In this document: positions 17,413 through 26,026 of the stretch, piece after piece | Layout of the letters: each line of letters opens with the position of its first letter | How positions within the stretch are numbered: position 1 is the first letter of the stretch | DNA from: Cryomorpha sp963748925 | Lineage (GTDB): Bacteria; Bacteroidota; Bacteroidia; Flavobacteriales_D; Cryomorphaceae | NCBI GenBank assembly: GCA_963748925.1 | Contig: CAVVKG010000008.1 | Coordinates: forward strand, 502,603 to 566,602 | Direction: 5' to 3' | Length of the DNA stretch: 64,000 nucleotides | Notes under the pieces: model-generated | Databases searched by the model: none | Seen by the model: only the letters and a program-made list of their open reading frames with translations | What the model was told of the DNA's origin: nothing | Program-made: the position numbers and the translations under genes

Positions 17413-17463
17413 TCGGGGTGGCAGGATTCGAACCTACGACCTTCCCGCCGCGGCGGGACGCGG
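17413..17463 (-). repeat. tRNA-Pro 3'-half fragment with altered anticodon arm
   Basis: Bases 17413-17441 match the 3' third of tRNA-Pro (acceptor, complete T-arm with TTCGAAT loop, variable region) exactly. The anticodon arm is replaced by the palindrome CCCGCC GC GGCGGG, and the D-arm and 5' acceptor are missing. The following sequence on the minus strand is a terminator. A tRNA relic, not a working tRNA. Confidence 0.75.
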
Positions 17464-17514
17464 TCTTGGGACAAAAGTTCAAATGCTCAAAAGGAAATGG
17501 TTGAAAATTCTAAA

Positions 17515-17563
17515 CAAAAAAAAGAGAGACCGTTTGGTCTCTCTTTCCCCCGTTTTAACGGGG
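17515..17563 (-). terminator. Double-hairpin terminator of the tRNA-Pro transcript
   Basis: Downstream of tRNA-Pro on the minus strand come a CCCCG/CGGGG hairpin (17548-17563) and then an 11-bp hairpin (AAAGAGAGACC, GTTT, GGTCTCTCTTT; 17521-17546) ending in a T-run (plus-strand A-run from 17515). Confidence 0.85.
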
Positions 17564-17574
17564 CTTTTAAGTGG

Positions 17575-17648
17575 TCGGGGTGGCAGGATTCGAACCTACG
17601 ACCTCCTGCTCCCAAAGCAGGCGCGATACCGGGCTACGCTACACCCCG
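17575..17648 (-). tRNA. tRNA-Pro (anticodon TGG)
   Basis: A complete 74-base cloverleaf on the minus strand. Acceptor CGGGGTG pairs with CACCCCG, discriminator A; D-arm with CCCGGTAT; anticodon stem CCTGC/GCAGG around TTTGGGA, anticodon TGG; T-arm with TTCGAAT. The next three minus-strand bases are CCA, which may be encoded or chance, because the two 3' fragments nearby lack it. It is the last unit of a transcript that starts to the right of 18008 and runs through four tRNA-derived repeats. Confidence 0.95.
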
Positions 17649-18008
17649 AAGGTGTTCTTTTATCGACCTCCCCACCAAAAGGGCGGGACGCGATACCGGG
17701 CGGAGTTTATTCCGCTATTTCAGCGGAACTACACCCCGAAGGTGTTCTTTTATCGACCTCCCCGCCAAAAGGGCGGGACGCGATACCGGGCGGAGTTTAT
17801 TCCGCTATTTCAGCGGAACTACACCCCGAAGGTGTTCTTTTATCGACCTCCCCGCCAAAAGGGCGGGACGCGATACCGTGCGGAGTTTATTCCGCTATTT
17901 CAGCGGAACTACACCCCGAAGGTGTTCTTTTATCGACCTCCCCGCCAAAAGGGCGGGACGCGATACCGGGCGGAGTTTATTCCGCTTTTTCAGCGGAACT
18001 ACACCCCG
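17649..18008 (-). repeat. Four 90-bp tandem repeats derived from tRNA-Pro
   Basis: Units at 17649-17738, 17739-17828, 17829-17918 and 17919-18008, each exactly 90 bp, with at most one substitution against the consensus. On the minus strand every unit begins with the tRNA-Pro 5' end (CGGGGTGTAG), then a hairpin insert (TTCCGCT, GAAAT, AGCGGAA), then the D-loop piece CCCGGTATCGCG, an artificial-looking arm (CCCGCC, CTTTT, GGCGGG), AGGTCG and a linker ending ACACC. The T-arm and 3' acceptor are missing. ACACC can pair with GGTGT of its own unit or of the next one. Reading frames across the array (TPKVFFYRPP-type) are by-products of the repeat. Confidence 0.95.
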
Positions 18009-18052
18009 AAGTTGTTTTTTCAGTTACTAATACGTTAATTAGTTCCTGATTT

Positions 18053-18090
18053 GGGAGCGCAAATATACAAATAGTTGGTCTTCTCACAAA
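18053..18090 (-). promoter_or_regulatory. Promoter of the tRNA-Pro repeat transcript
   Basis: On the minus strand TTTG (18087-18090) is followed after 19 bases by TATATTTG (18060-18067), a good match to the Bacteroidota consensus (TTTG, about 19 bases, TAnnTTTG). The start region reads GCGCTCCC, the GC-rich discriminator type found on stable-RNA promoters, so stringent control is likely. The leader holds a small hairpin ACTAAT...ATTAGT before the first repeat. Confidence 0.7.
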
Positions 18091-18246
18091 TATTATCACA
18101 TTTTTAATGCAGGATTTTTCAAGTGATGTTTTCTCCGATTATTCCAACTTTATTTAACCCGTTGATTGTTCCAGCTTTCCATGAATATATACTTTCTATT
18201 CACTAGATTTGGCAAAAGATTAAAGCTTAATTTTTATATTTCAGAC

Positions 18247-19431
18247 ATGAAGAGAAATTTTACTAAGTCATTTTTGATTCTCGCCACTATTTTATCGGCG
18301 AACGCAGCCTTTTCCCAGTGCGAACCCTTTTTTGGGAAATTAGTCATCAACGAGGTGATGCCGGCTAATAATAACACCGCTACAGATCCCAATGGGGAAT
18401 TTGAAGACTGGGTCGAAATTTATAACGCATCCGAAGAGCCTATAAATATGGAAGGCTATTTCCTTTCTGATAATCATGGGGACAGAACGAAGTATGTGTT
18501 TCCCGATGTGGTGATCGATCCCAGTGGTTATTTAATTATTTGGTGCGATGATCAGATAGATCAGGAAGGACTTCACGCACCTTTCCGCCTGAGCGCTGCA
18601 GGCGAAGAAGTAGGTTTATACAACCCTGATTCAACATCCCTCGATTATGTTAGATATGGTTCAATTCCCGATGATATTTCTGTAGGGAGGTTCCCAAATG
18701 GATCAGGTCCTTTTAATAGACTGATACCAACATTTAACCAAGGAAATACAAACTCTGTAGATCCCGGCTTGGTAATCAATGAATATCAGGCCATTAATGA
18801 ATCTACCGCCCAGGATCAATGGGGTGGGTATGAAGATTGGGTTGAGCTTTACAACAATAGTGAAGATCCTATTGATATGTCAGGATACTTTTTGAGTGAT
18901 AAAATTGGAGATCCCACTCAGTTTGTTTTTCCCGATACCATAATACAACCGGACTCTTATATAATCATTTGGTGTGATCAGGGTCTTATGGAACCTGGCC
19001 TTCATACTTTCTTTAAGCTGGGTTCTGATGGCGATGACTTGTTACTCTCAGATAGCGACACACTTACAGTCGATTATGTTCGCTTCGGAGTTCAAATCCC
19101 AGATGATTCTGAAGGTCGATTTGAAAATGGAACAGGTCACATCGAATGTATGATTCCAACATTTTCTGAGAGCAATGGCTTTCCTGTAGGTATTTTTGAA
19201 CCGGGAGAGAAACCAAATTTTGAGATTTATCCAAATCCGGCCACGGCCAATATCACCATAGAACTGGAAAATGATGATCTCAACCCTGTTCGAATATTTA
19301 CCATAACCGGTCAGTTAGTTCTTGAACATAAGCCCGCTTCTAAATTATTCGTGCTTAACGTTTCTGACCTTTCTCCAGGAATGTATTTGGTAAGATCAGA
19401 CAATTTTAGTCGTAAGCTAATTATTCAATAA
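18247..19431 (+). CDS. Exported lamin-tail-domain protein, T9SS type A
   Basis: 394 residues from the ATG at 18247 (an upstream in-frame start would bury the signal peptide). Order: signal peptide (KSFLILATILSANAAFSQ), two lamin-tail domains (about residues 33-165 and 178-310, each with INEV/INEY, EDWVELYN, GYFLSD and YLIIWCD blocks), and a C-terminal T9SS sorting domain (YPNPATANITIEL...GMYLVRS, ending KLIIQ). Expected to be secreted across the outer membrane and anchored or released. The next gene begins with the same lamin-tail domain, so the two belong together functionally. Confidence 0.85.
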   Translation: MKRNFTKSFLILATILSANAAFSQCEPFFGKLVINEVMPANNNTATDPNGEFEDWVEIYNASEEPINMEGYFLSDNHGDRTKYVFPDVVIDPSGYLIIWCDDQIDQEGLHAPFRLSAAGEEVGLYNPDSTSLDYVRYGSIPDDISVGRFPNGSGPFNRLIPTFNQGNTNSVDPGLVINEYQAINESTAQDQWGGYEDWVELYNNSEDPIDMSGYFLSDKIGDPTQFVFPDTIIQPDSYIIIWCDQGLMEPGLHTFFKLGSDGDDLLLSDSDTLTVDYVRFGVQIPDDSEGRFENGTGHIECMIPTFSESNGFPVGIFEPGEKPNFEIYPNPATANITIELENDDLNPVRIFTITGQLVLEHKPASKLFVLNVSDLSPGMYLVRSDNFSRKLIIQ

Positions 19432-19504
19432 TTTAATACAACTTCCGCAATGAGTTGAACGTCATTACCACCAGAAACCACCTCACACTTTTATTACCCT
19501 GCTT

Positions 19505-21214
19505 ATGAAAACCAAAATTTTCCTTATTAGCGTATTTTTAGCTCTAGCAAATTCTCTGTCCTTTGCCCAAGTCGTAATAAATGAAGTTAGCGCAGCAAAC
19601 TTTGCTGGAGGCGGTACTACAGATAATTACGGTGATTATGAAGACTGGATAGAGTTGTATAACCCTTCCGGTACGGCGTTTAACCTTGACGGTTATTTTC
19701 TCAGTGACAATGAGCTTGAGCCTATGAAATGGGCTATTCCTGCCGGGGTTTCTGTTCCTGCAAATGGCTACCTTTTAATTTATGCTTCGGGTCGCGGTGA
19801 ATTTGTAGGTGGAAACGTTCACACTGACTTTAAAATTACTCAAGCCAAGCAAGAGGGTGCGGTGCTTTCCGATCCTGGCGGTACTATTGTAGATTCTTAT
19901 TTACTTCTTACTCCTAATCAAACAAACCATTCGCGAGGTAGAACGACAGACGGAGCTACGACATGGAGTGTTTTTACAACTCCTACTCCCGGCGCAGCAA
20001 ATACAAATGCCCGAAACGAATACCCTGTAGTTACAATTGATACAGACCCGGGTTACTATTCCGGTTCGGTAGCAGTAACCATGACAGGGATGAGCGCCCT
20101 TGTTGATGTTCATTATACCCTTGATGGAAGTGTGCCTACAGTAGCATCACCCTTGTACTCGGGTCCAGTCAATATTAGTACTACGACTGTCGTGAGGGCT
20201 AGAGCTATTAGCAATGATCCTGACACGCCTCCTGGATTTGTTGAAACAAACACCTATTTTGTGAATGATACGCACAGTGTTCCTATTATATCTATAAGTG
20301 GAGATGACGTTGAGGTTCTGGTAAACGGATCGCAGATTGAGCCGGTAGGTCACTTTGAATTATTTGATAATGCCGGGATGTTGCTGGCAGAGGCCGGTGG
20401 GGAATTCAATGAGCATGGGAATGATTCATGGGCATATCCGCAGCGGGGGGTTGACTATATTGCTCAAGATGAGTTTGGCTATGGCAATGAGGTTGATTAT
20501 CCGGTTTTTCCTTCCAAAGATCGGAATGGTTACCAGCGACTGATAATAAAGGCTGCAGCAAGCGATAATTATCCTTTTGAAGATGGTGGCGCGCATATTC
20601 GCGATGCATTCGTGCAATCTCTTTCTCAGGTTGCCGACTTGCGCATGGATGAAAGAACTTATGAGCCGTGCATTATGTATGTTAACGGACAATATTGGGG
20701 CGTATATGAGATGCGGGAAAAAGTAGATGACCTTGACTTTACTGATCACTATTACGATCAGGGATCTGGTAATGTCGACTTTCTCAAAACCTGGGGAGGA
20801 ACCTGGGAAGAATATGGTTCTGCAGATGAATGGGACGATTTGCGTGATTATATTCTGGCAAATGACATGACCGATCAGGCAAATTATGACTACGTAAAAG
20901 GTCTCTACAACACCGGAAGTCTTATTGACTACTTTACACTTAACTCTTACGTTGTTTGTGCTGACTGGCTAAATTGGAATACAGGCTGGTGGCGTGGTAT
21001 AAACCCTGATGGTGACAAGAAAAAGTGGCGCTATATTCTTTGGGATATGGATGCAAGCTTTGGTCATTATGTGAACTTTACCGGTATTCCGGATCAGTCA
21101 GCAAATGCTGATCCATGTGATCCTGCACAGTTGGGCGATCCTGGTGGACAGGGACACGTTCCTATTTGGAATGCTCTTGCTAGACAACGAAGAGTTTTTT
21201 GCCGATTACATTAA
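19505..21214 (+). CDS. CotH-kinase-family exported protein, N-terminal part (frameshifted)
   Basis: 569 residues up to the first frameshift. Signal peptide (ISVFLALANSLSFAQ), lamin-tail domain (residues ~20-155), a chitobiase-like FN3 repeat (VDVHYTLDGSVPTVASPLYSGP), then the CotH domain with the family blocks YPQRGVDY, FEDGGAHIRDAFVQSLS, YVNGQYWGVYEMREKVD and WRYILWDMDASFG. CotH proteins are atypical protein kinases. The frame breaks after WNAL: removing the G in the CTTGCTAGAC context near 21180 restores LDNEEFFADYINR. The gene is followed by a VTC/DUF4956 pair, a well-known CotH neighbourhood. Confidence 0.8.
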   Translation: MKTKIFLISVFLALANSLSFAQVVINEVSAANFAGGGTTDNYGDYEDWIELYNPSGTAFNLDGYFLSDNELEPMKWAIPAGVSVPANGYLLIYASGRGEFVGGNVHTDFKITQAKQEGAVLSDPGGTIVDSYLLLTPNQTNHSRGRTTDGATTWSVFTTPTPGAANTNARNEYPVVTIDTDPGYYSGSVAVTMTGMSALVDVHYTLDGSVPTVASPLYSGPVNISTTTVVRARAISNDPDTPPGFVETNTYFVNDTHSVPIISISGDDVEVLVNGSQIEPVGHFELFDNAGMLLAEAGGEFNEHGNDSWAYPQRGVDYIAQDEFGYGNEVDYPVFPSKDRNGYQRLIIKAAASDNYPFEDGGAHIRDAFVQSLSQVADLRMDERTYEPCIMYVNGQYWGVYEMREKVDDLDFTDHYYDQGSGNVDFLKTWGGTWEEYGSADEWDDLRDYILANDMTDQANYDYVKGLYNTGSLIDYFTLNSYVVCADWLNWNTGWWRGINPDGDKKKWRYILWDMDASFGHYVNFTGIPDQSANADPCDPAQLGDPGGQGHVPIWNALARQRRVFCRLH

Positions 21215-22773
21215 TCGATACTCTGACTTATCTGGTAGTTACTTTACCTGCGAGTTTATGCATAGTCATCTCGATAGCCTCGTTGGACGTCATAGCGCCC
21301 GAAATGCCGGCACATATAGCTCGTTGGGGTGGTGATATGGCTGAGTGGCAGCAAAATGTGCAGAATATACACGATTTTATTGATGAAAGATGTGCGGTAA
21401 TTAATGACGGCTTTCTTGATTGCTATCCTGATCTTGACGGGCCATATGAAATAACCCTGATGGCCGATCCGCCGGAAGGAGGAATTATCCAGACATCGTC
21501 TATGGATATATCTGATTTTCCTTTTACGGCAACTTATTTCGGAGGTATAGACGTTCCCTTCGATGCCGATGAAAACGATGGTTTTACATTCAGTCACTGG
21601 TCTTCTAATGGGTCTGTTTTTTCACCCGATGAGCTTAACCGAAGATGTAGTTCTTAACTTTACTTCAAATGATACGCTTGTGGCTCACTTCGTGGCCGAT
21701 GTGGAATACACCCTTACGCTTAATGCTGTGCCTGCAAGTGGTGGTACTATTACACTAAACGGAACGGTTTACGATACTTTCCCAGCAACAGTAACTATTG
21801 CAGGTAGCTCTCTTAACGAGGTTAGCGCTCAGCCTATAGCAGGTTGGGGTTTTGAAAATTGGTCACCTTCATTTACCATAAATGGTACTGTTACGACCAA
21901 TCCTGTTGAATTTAGCCTTGAAAGTGATGGTGCGCTCACGGCAACCTTTTTTGAAGTTATTTACGATGTGACTTTTGATGTATTTCCACCTGGAGTAGCA
22001 ACTATTTCAGTGGATGATGAAACGCTTGATGAATTTGCGCAAACTCTTATTTTACAAGGTAATACCCCCATTGATATTTCCACCAAGCCCATTCAAGAGT
22101 TTTATCAGTTTAGTCATTGGCTACTATAAACGCTATTGCACTGCCTGATATCAATACTCCGGAGGTGCAGATGAGTTTTCCCGGGACGGACATTGTGGTT
22201 GCAAACTACGTAGAGCTACCTAATTACAAGCTGATTATAGATACTGAGCCGCGAAATGTAGCATGGGTAAAAATGGAAGAAGATACCATCCTAAAAGAAT
22301 TTCCATATTCGAAACAACAATTAGGCGATGAACGATTTGCCATTGAAGCCATCGATAGAGGTAAATATGCATTTGACCATTGGGAAGTAGTATACGGTGC
22401 TCCCATAACTGAAGACGAATTTCCATTTCAGCGCTACAATATGGTGGCGGCAACTAAGTTGGTGGCTCACTTCCGGGAACGTATTCACGCAGTGTTTATT
22501 CCAACTAGCTTCACGCCAAATGAAGATGGGGTGAATGATATTTTCAAAGTTTACGCTGAAGAAATAGATCTTGAAGATTTTCGCCTTCACATTATGAGCC
22601 GCTGGGGCCAGGAAATGTTCTATACCGAAGATATCACCAAAGGGTGGAATGGAAGTACAAATGGTGACGACTACTATGCGCCGCCAGGCATCTACGCATA
22701 TTTTGTGCGCTATTTAGATACAGTTACAAAAGAAATCACTGAAAAGGCAGGAACCCTTGTTCTGGTTCGCTAG
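21180..22773 (+). pseudogene. CotH-family protein, C-terminal part in three more frames, T9SS type B end
   Basis: Continuation of the gene at 19505 through four single-base shifts: near 21180; near 21284 (DSLV then DVIAPEMPAHIARWGGDMAEW); near 21640 (SPDEL then TEDVVLNF); and near 22123 (FSHW then ATINAIALPD). Between breaks the protein is well kept: the end of the CotH domain, Divergent-InlB (Listeria-Bacteroides) type repeats with GGTI and FSHW motifs, and a gliding-motility C-terminal (T9SS type B) domain FTPNEDGVNDIF...RWGQEMFY. The joined product would be ~1,090 residues. Lack of other damage points to sequence errors or a very young pseudogene. Confidence 0.75.
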
Positions 22774-22859
22774 TTTTAACGAATTCTTAATTTCCTGTTA
22801 ACTATTTCTTTTCTATTCCCTGAACTTTCCGATATTTGGACAAACTGCAAGAAAATTTA

Positions 22860-23249
22860 ATGTCGAGAACCATTTATTTCACAATAGTGTTGGCTCTGTT
22901 ATTGATGGGCTGCGAAAAAGAAGCCGGCGAGGGCGGACAAGCATCAATAACAGGCAAAGTATATGTTTTTGAGTTCAATGGTAATTGTAGTGAGCTTCGT
23001 GATGAGTACTTCGGAATAGACGAAGAGGTTTACATTATAGCCGGAGACGATCCCTCTTATTTTGAGCGAGTGCGAACAGGTCCCGATGGAACGTTTTGGT
23101 TTCCGTATTTGCGAAAAGGAAACTATCAGGTATATGCTATTTCAGATAATTGTGACGCCCCTGGAGAGACAGAAGCGGTGATCATCGATGTGGAAATTAA
23201 GGAGCGCAAACAAGAGTTTGTAACAGAAAATATTGAAGTGATTCGATGA
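22860..23249 (+). CDS. Putative lipoprotein
   Basis: 129 residues from the ATG at 22860; the further upstream start (22836) would precede the signal with a charged stretch. Signal peptide with lipobox (LALLLMGCEKE), then a beta-rich domain with TGPDGTFWFPYLRKGNYQVYA, which resembles a carboxypeptidase-regulatory-like or prealbumin-like fold. Its end overlaps the next start by four bases (ATGA). Anchored in the periplasm or at the surface; partner of the genes that follow. Confidence 0.65.
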   Translation: MSRTIYFTIVLALLLMGCEKEAGEGGQASITGKVYVFEFNGNCSELRDEYFGIDEEVYIIAGDDPSYFERVRTGPDGTFWFPYLRKGNYQVYAISDNCDAPGETEAVIIDVEIKERKQEFVTENIEVIR

Positions 23250-23824
23250 GAACCTCTACGGTCATATTGCTTTTGTTTTTAAGTGCTACGCTGGCTTATG
23301 GTCAGTCCAAAAAAAAGTTGCGCACCTATGGCATTACTCAAAAAACCGAATCTATTATCAAATATGAAGGTGGCGTAGCTGTTGAAGAGTATATTTCTGA
23401 ATTAGAACGATTTGATGAAAATGGCGAATGGATTGAAAGGGTTGATTATCAAAAAGATGGTGACATAAAGCGAAGGGAATTGCGCAAGTATGTGAAGGGA
23501 ATTGTTGTTGAAGAAATTGACGACGAACCACTAGAAAAAGAATGGACAGAGAAAACTCCTGATTACAAACATGAGGTTTTTGTTTACGACAAAGAAGAAT
23601 TACTCGAAGTGCATGAGCTTAACAGGAAAGGTGAAATAAAGGAAAAAAAGGTTTACGAATACAACAAATACGGAGATCTAATAACAGAAACCACTACGGG
23701 TAAAGAAGGAGAGTTATTAGAAGTTGAAACGTATTCCTACGATGATAAGGGATTAAAGACTGAAAAGAAAACCTTGAATGGTAAAGGGGAATTGATAGAA
23801 ATTAAGAGCTATTCTTATGAATGA
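23246..23824 (+). CDS. Exported hypothetical protein
   Basis: 192 residues. Signal peptide (VILLLFLSATLAYGQ), then a highly charged series of short YD-like repeats (FDENGEWIERVDYQKDGDIKRRE, YEYNKYGDLITE, YSYDDKGLKTEKK), as in RHS/YD-type beta-hairpin ladders. Overlaps the genes on both sides by a few bases, so it is part of one operon with the VTC-domain protein. Confidence 0.6.
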   Translation: MRTSTVILLLFLSATLAYGQSKKKLRTYGITQKTESIIKYEGGVAVEEYISELERFDENGEWIERVDYQKDGDIKRRELRKYVKGIVVEEIDDEPLEKEWTEKTPDYKHEVFVYDKEELLEVHELNRKGEIKEKKVYEYNKYGDLITETTTGKEGELLEVETYSYDDKGLKTEKKTLNGKGELIEIKSYSYE

Positions 23825-24599
23825 TGGAGCTTTGATCTCTTCTGAATTAATGACAGCGCTCCAAGGTTTTGAGCGGGTACCTCTCGAAGAGCTTCTGGAG
23901 GGTGCCCAAATGGATCGTATTGACAGAAAATTTCCCTTTCATATTTCTCAGGTGCCCATAGTGTTAAAAGGTTTAGAAGGTGATTACAAAATTGTAAAGG
24001 CAGCAGGATCTGTTATATCACCTTATGATTCACTCTATTTTGATACAGCCGACTACCTATTTTATAGAAAGCATCACAGCGGATTTTTAAACCGTGATAA
24101 GATCAGATACCGATCGTATCCACGCACGCATACCACATTTTTAGAAGTAAAGAGCAAAAGCAATAAAGGGCGAACTGCCAAATCGCGTATTCTATGCTCT
24201 GATTTGAATTTCCCATTAAAAGGGGATAGGATGGAATTTCTTTCGGAGAATATAAAAAAGATAGATCCTAAAAGCCTTATTCCGTCTGTATTCATTAAAT
24301 ACCACCGAATTGCTTTTATTGCCGAAGATGGAGATGAGCGTTTTTCTCTTGACTTTAATATAAGTGCAAAATTAGATGATAAAGAAACCAACTTTGGGAG
24401 TACGGTGATTCTCGAAGTAAAACAAGATCATAAATTCACTTCTCCCATTATAGCCAGACTGAGAGAATTACGCTTTGGGGAAGCTTCCATGAGCAAATAT
24501 TGTCTGGCCCTTACCATGCTGAAGCCAAGCTTGAAATCAAATCGCTTTAAGATGGCTTTAAGACGATTAGAAAAAATTATACATGAAGAAAATCATTGA
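23817..24599 (+). CDS. VTC-domain protein (polyphosphate polymerase-like)
   Basis: 260 residues. Matches the VTC/CYTH-like tunnel fold: MDRIDRKFPFHISQ (basic residues lining the tunnel), SLYFDT, HHSGFLNRDKIRYRSYP, TFLEVKSKSNKGRTAKSR, SVFIKYHRIAF, FSLDFNISA and VILEVKQD. These Arg, Lys and Glu blocks bind ATP, phosphate chains and metal in VTC4. It overlaps the next gene (DUF4956) by 17 bases; the VTC-DUF4956 pair next to CotH is widespread in bacteria and thought to act at the membrane. Enzyme activity in bacterial forms is mostly untested. Confidence 0.85.
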   Translation: MNDGALISSELMTALQGFERVPLEELLEGAQMDRIDRKFPFHISQVPIVLKGLEGDYKIVKAAGSVISPYDSLYFDTADYLFYRKHHSGFLNRDKIRYRSYPRTHTTFLEVKSKSNKGRTAKSRILCSDLNFPLKGDRMEFLSENIKKIDPKSLIPSVFIKYHRIAFIAEDGDERFSLDFNISAKLDDKETNFGSTVILEVKQDHKFTSPIIARLRELRFGEASMSKYCLALTMLKPSLKSNRFKMALRRLEKIIHEENH

Positions 24600-25326
24600 A
24601 ATGGTCGCCATTAAAAAAGTGACGACTTTAATCGTGCTATTACTCGCCGCGATAGGTGCAATTGGACAAGTCCCACCAATAGATGTATTGCAGGAAGCCA
24701 CAGTTAATTCTACTCCTACCGATTTCTTTGCCTTTCGACTCGATGTTTTTACGCTCGACTTTTTTGTGCGTATGGTTATTGACTTGATAAGTATGATTGT
24801 GCTTATCAGGTTTATATACTATAGAATCTACGCCCAACGAGATTATTTCTTCACCTTTTTCATGTTCAATTTATTGATCTTTATAATCGCCACCCTTCTT
24901 ACCTCCAATTCTGGTTTTAGTATTGGTGCCGCTTTTGGGTTGTTTGCCATATTTGCCATGCTGAGGTATCGCACCGAAGACATATCTGCCAGAGATATGA
25001 CCTACCTTTTTATATCGATAACTTTTGGCCTTATCACTTCCATTAATATGGGAACCTGGATCGAAATAGCGCTTATCAATTCTATAATCATACTTCTTGC
25101 ATTCTTAATTGAAGGCAATCTTCTATTCAAACCAGAGTTCGTTAAAGTGGTTGAATATGAAAAGATTGATTTGATAAAGCCCGGAAGTAATATTGAGTTG
25201 ATAAATGACTTAAAACAACGCACTGGTCTCGATATCCACAAAGTTTATGTCAAGCGAATCGATTTTTTGCGCGATACTGCCGTCTTAAAAATATATTACC
25301 GCGGCATAGATGGAAAAGACAAATAA
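24583..25326 (+). CDS. DUF4956 membrane protein
   Basis: 247 residues with an N-terminal hydrophobic segment (LIVLLLAAIGAIGQ) and three to four more membrane spans between residues 50 and 180. Contains the family block GFSIGAAFGLFAIFAMLRYRTEDISARDMTYLF. The C-terminal ~70 residues are cytosolic. DUF4956 proteins are encoded beside VTC-domain genes and are presumed membrane partners. It overlaps the genes on both sides. Confidence 0.85.
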   Translation: MKKIIEMVAIKKVTTLIVLLLAAIGAIGQVPPIDVLQEATVNSTPTDFFAFRLDVFTLDFFVRMVIDLISMIVLIRFIYYRIYAQRDYFFTFFMFNLLIFIIATLLTSNSGFSIGAAFGLFAIFAMLRYRTEDISARDMTYLFISITFGLITSINMGTWIEIALINSIIILLAFLIEGNLLFKPEFVKVVEYEKIDLIKPGSNIELINDLKQRTGLDIHKVYVKRIDFLRDTAVLKIYYRGIDGKDK

Positions 25327-26026
25327 ACTTAAGTTTGGAATATTCATAGTGGTATTTTTCTCTATGTCACTAGCCTATGGACAACTTACCAATGATTTTG
25401 GACTATGGGTGGCAGGAACTTACAATAAAGATCTTACCAAAGACATTGATTTTTCGGTAGAGCAGGAGTTTAGACTTGAAGAAAATGCTACACAGGTAGG
25501 TAAATCTTATACCACATTTTCCATCGATTATGAATTAAGACAATGGCTTCGTTTTGGTTTGAATTATCGCTTTATTTTGAACAAGACAGGGGATGGAGCT
25601 TTTGGTCATCGCCATAGGGTTATGGGCGACTTGGTTTTGCGCGGATATCAACAACGCTTTACATTTACCAACAGATCCAGAATACAGAGCGAGGTAAGAA
25701 CTATCAACTACTCTGAAGAATACGGATTTTCACCTGCCTGGGACCTTCGAAACACTTCTAAAGTCAATTACCAGATTAATAGAAAATACGAGCCCTATTT
25801 ATCCTTAGATATTCGTTTTTTGATTCGCGATGCGCGCGAACCTGCATACCAGGGCTTCGACCGGCATAGAATTAAGTTGGGAGTAGATATATTGCTTGCG
25901 CGAAACAGAGTGCTGGATTTATACCTGATGACTAGCAGGCATTGGAATGTTTTGGAGCCAACTCAACTCTTTGTGGTGGGAATGGACTTTAATTTTGGAA
26001 GTGAAGGCTTACTGCTCGGTTTTTAA
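25310..26026 (+). CDS. DUF2490 outer-membrane-type protein
   Basis: 238 residues: signal peptide (FGIFIVVFFSMSLAYGQ) and an aromatic-rich beta structure with alternating strands (LRQWLRFGLNYRFIL, RVMGDLVLRGYQQRF, YEPYLSLDIRFLIR) ending in Phe, as in small outer-membrane beta-barrels. DUF2490 family. Last gene of the CotH/VTC/DUF4956 operon (17-base overlap). It meets the minus-strand tsaC-like gene end to end with a 4-base overlap. Confidence 0.8.
   Translation: MEKTNKLKFGIFIVVFFSMSLAYGQLTNDFGLWVAGTYNKDLTKDIDFSVEQEFRLEENATQVGKSYTTFSIDYELRQWLRFGLNYRFILNKTGDGAFGHRHRVMGDLVLRGYQQRFTFTNRSRIQSEVRTINYSEEYGFSPAWDLRNTSKVNYQINRKYEPYLSLDIRFLIRDAREPAYQGFDRHRIKLGVDILLARNRVLDLYLMTSRHWNVLEPTQLFVVGMDFNFGSEGLLLGF

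Noticed and set aside
17226..17648. attL/attR of an integrative element at tRNA-Pro (3'-end duplication)
   Set aside because: No integrase, relaxase or phage genes lie between or near the tRNA 3' copies, and the copies are only 150-350 bases apart.
17363..18049. Three overlapping plus-strand reading frames with repeats (TPKVFFYRPP type) across the tRNA-Pro array
   Set aside because: They are translations of the 90-bp RNA repeat (90 is divisible by 3, so all frames repeat) and run antisense to the tRNA transcript.
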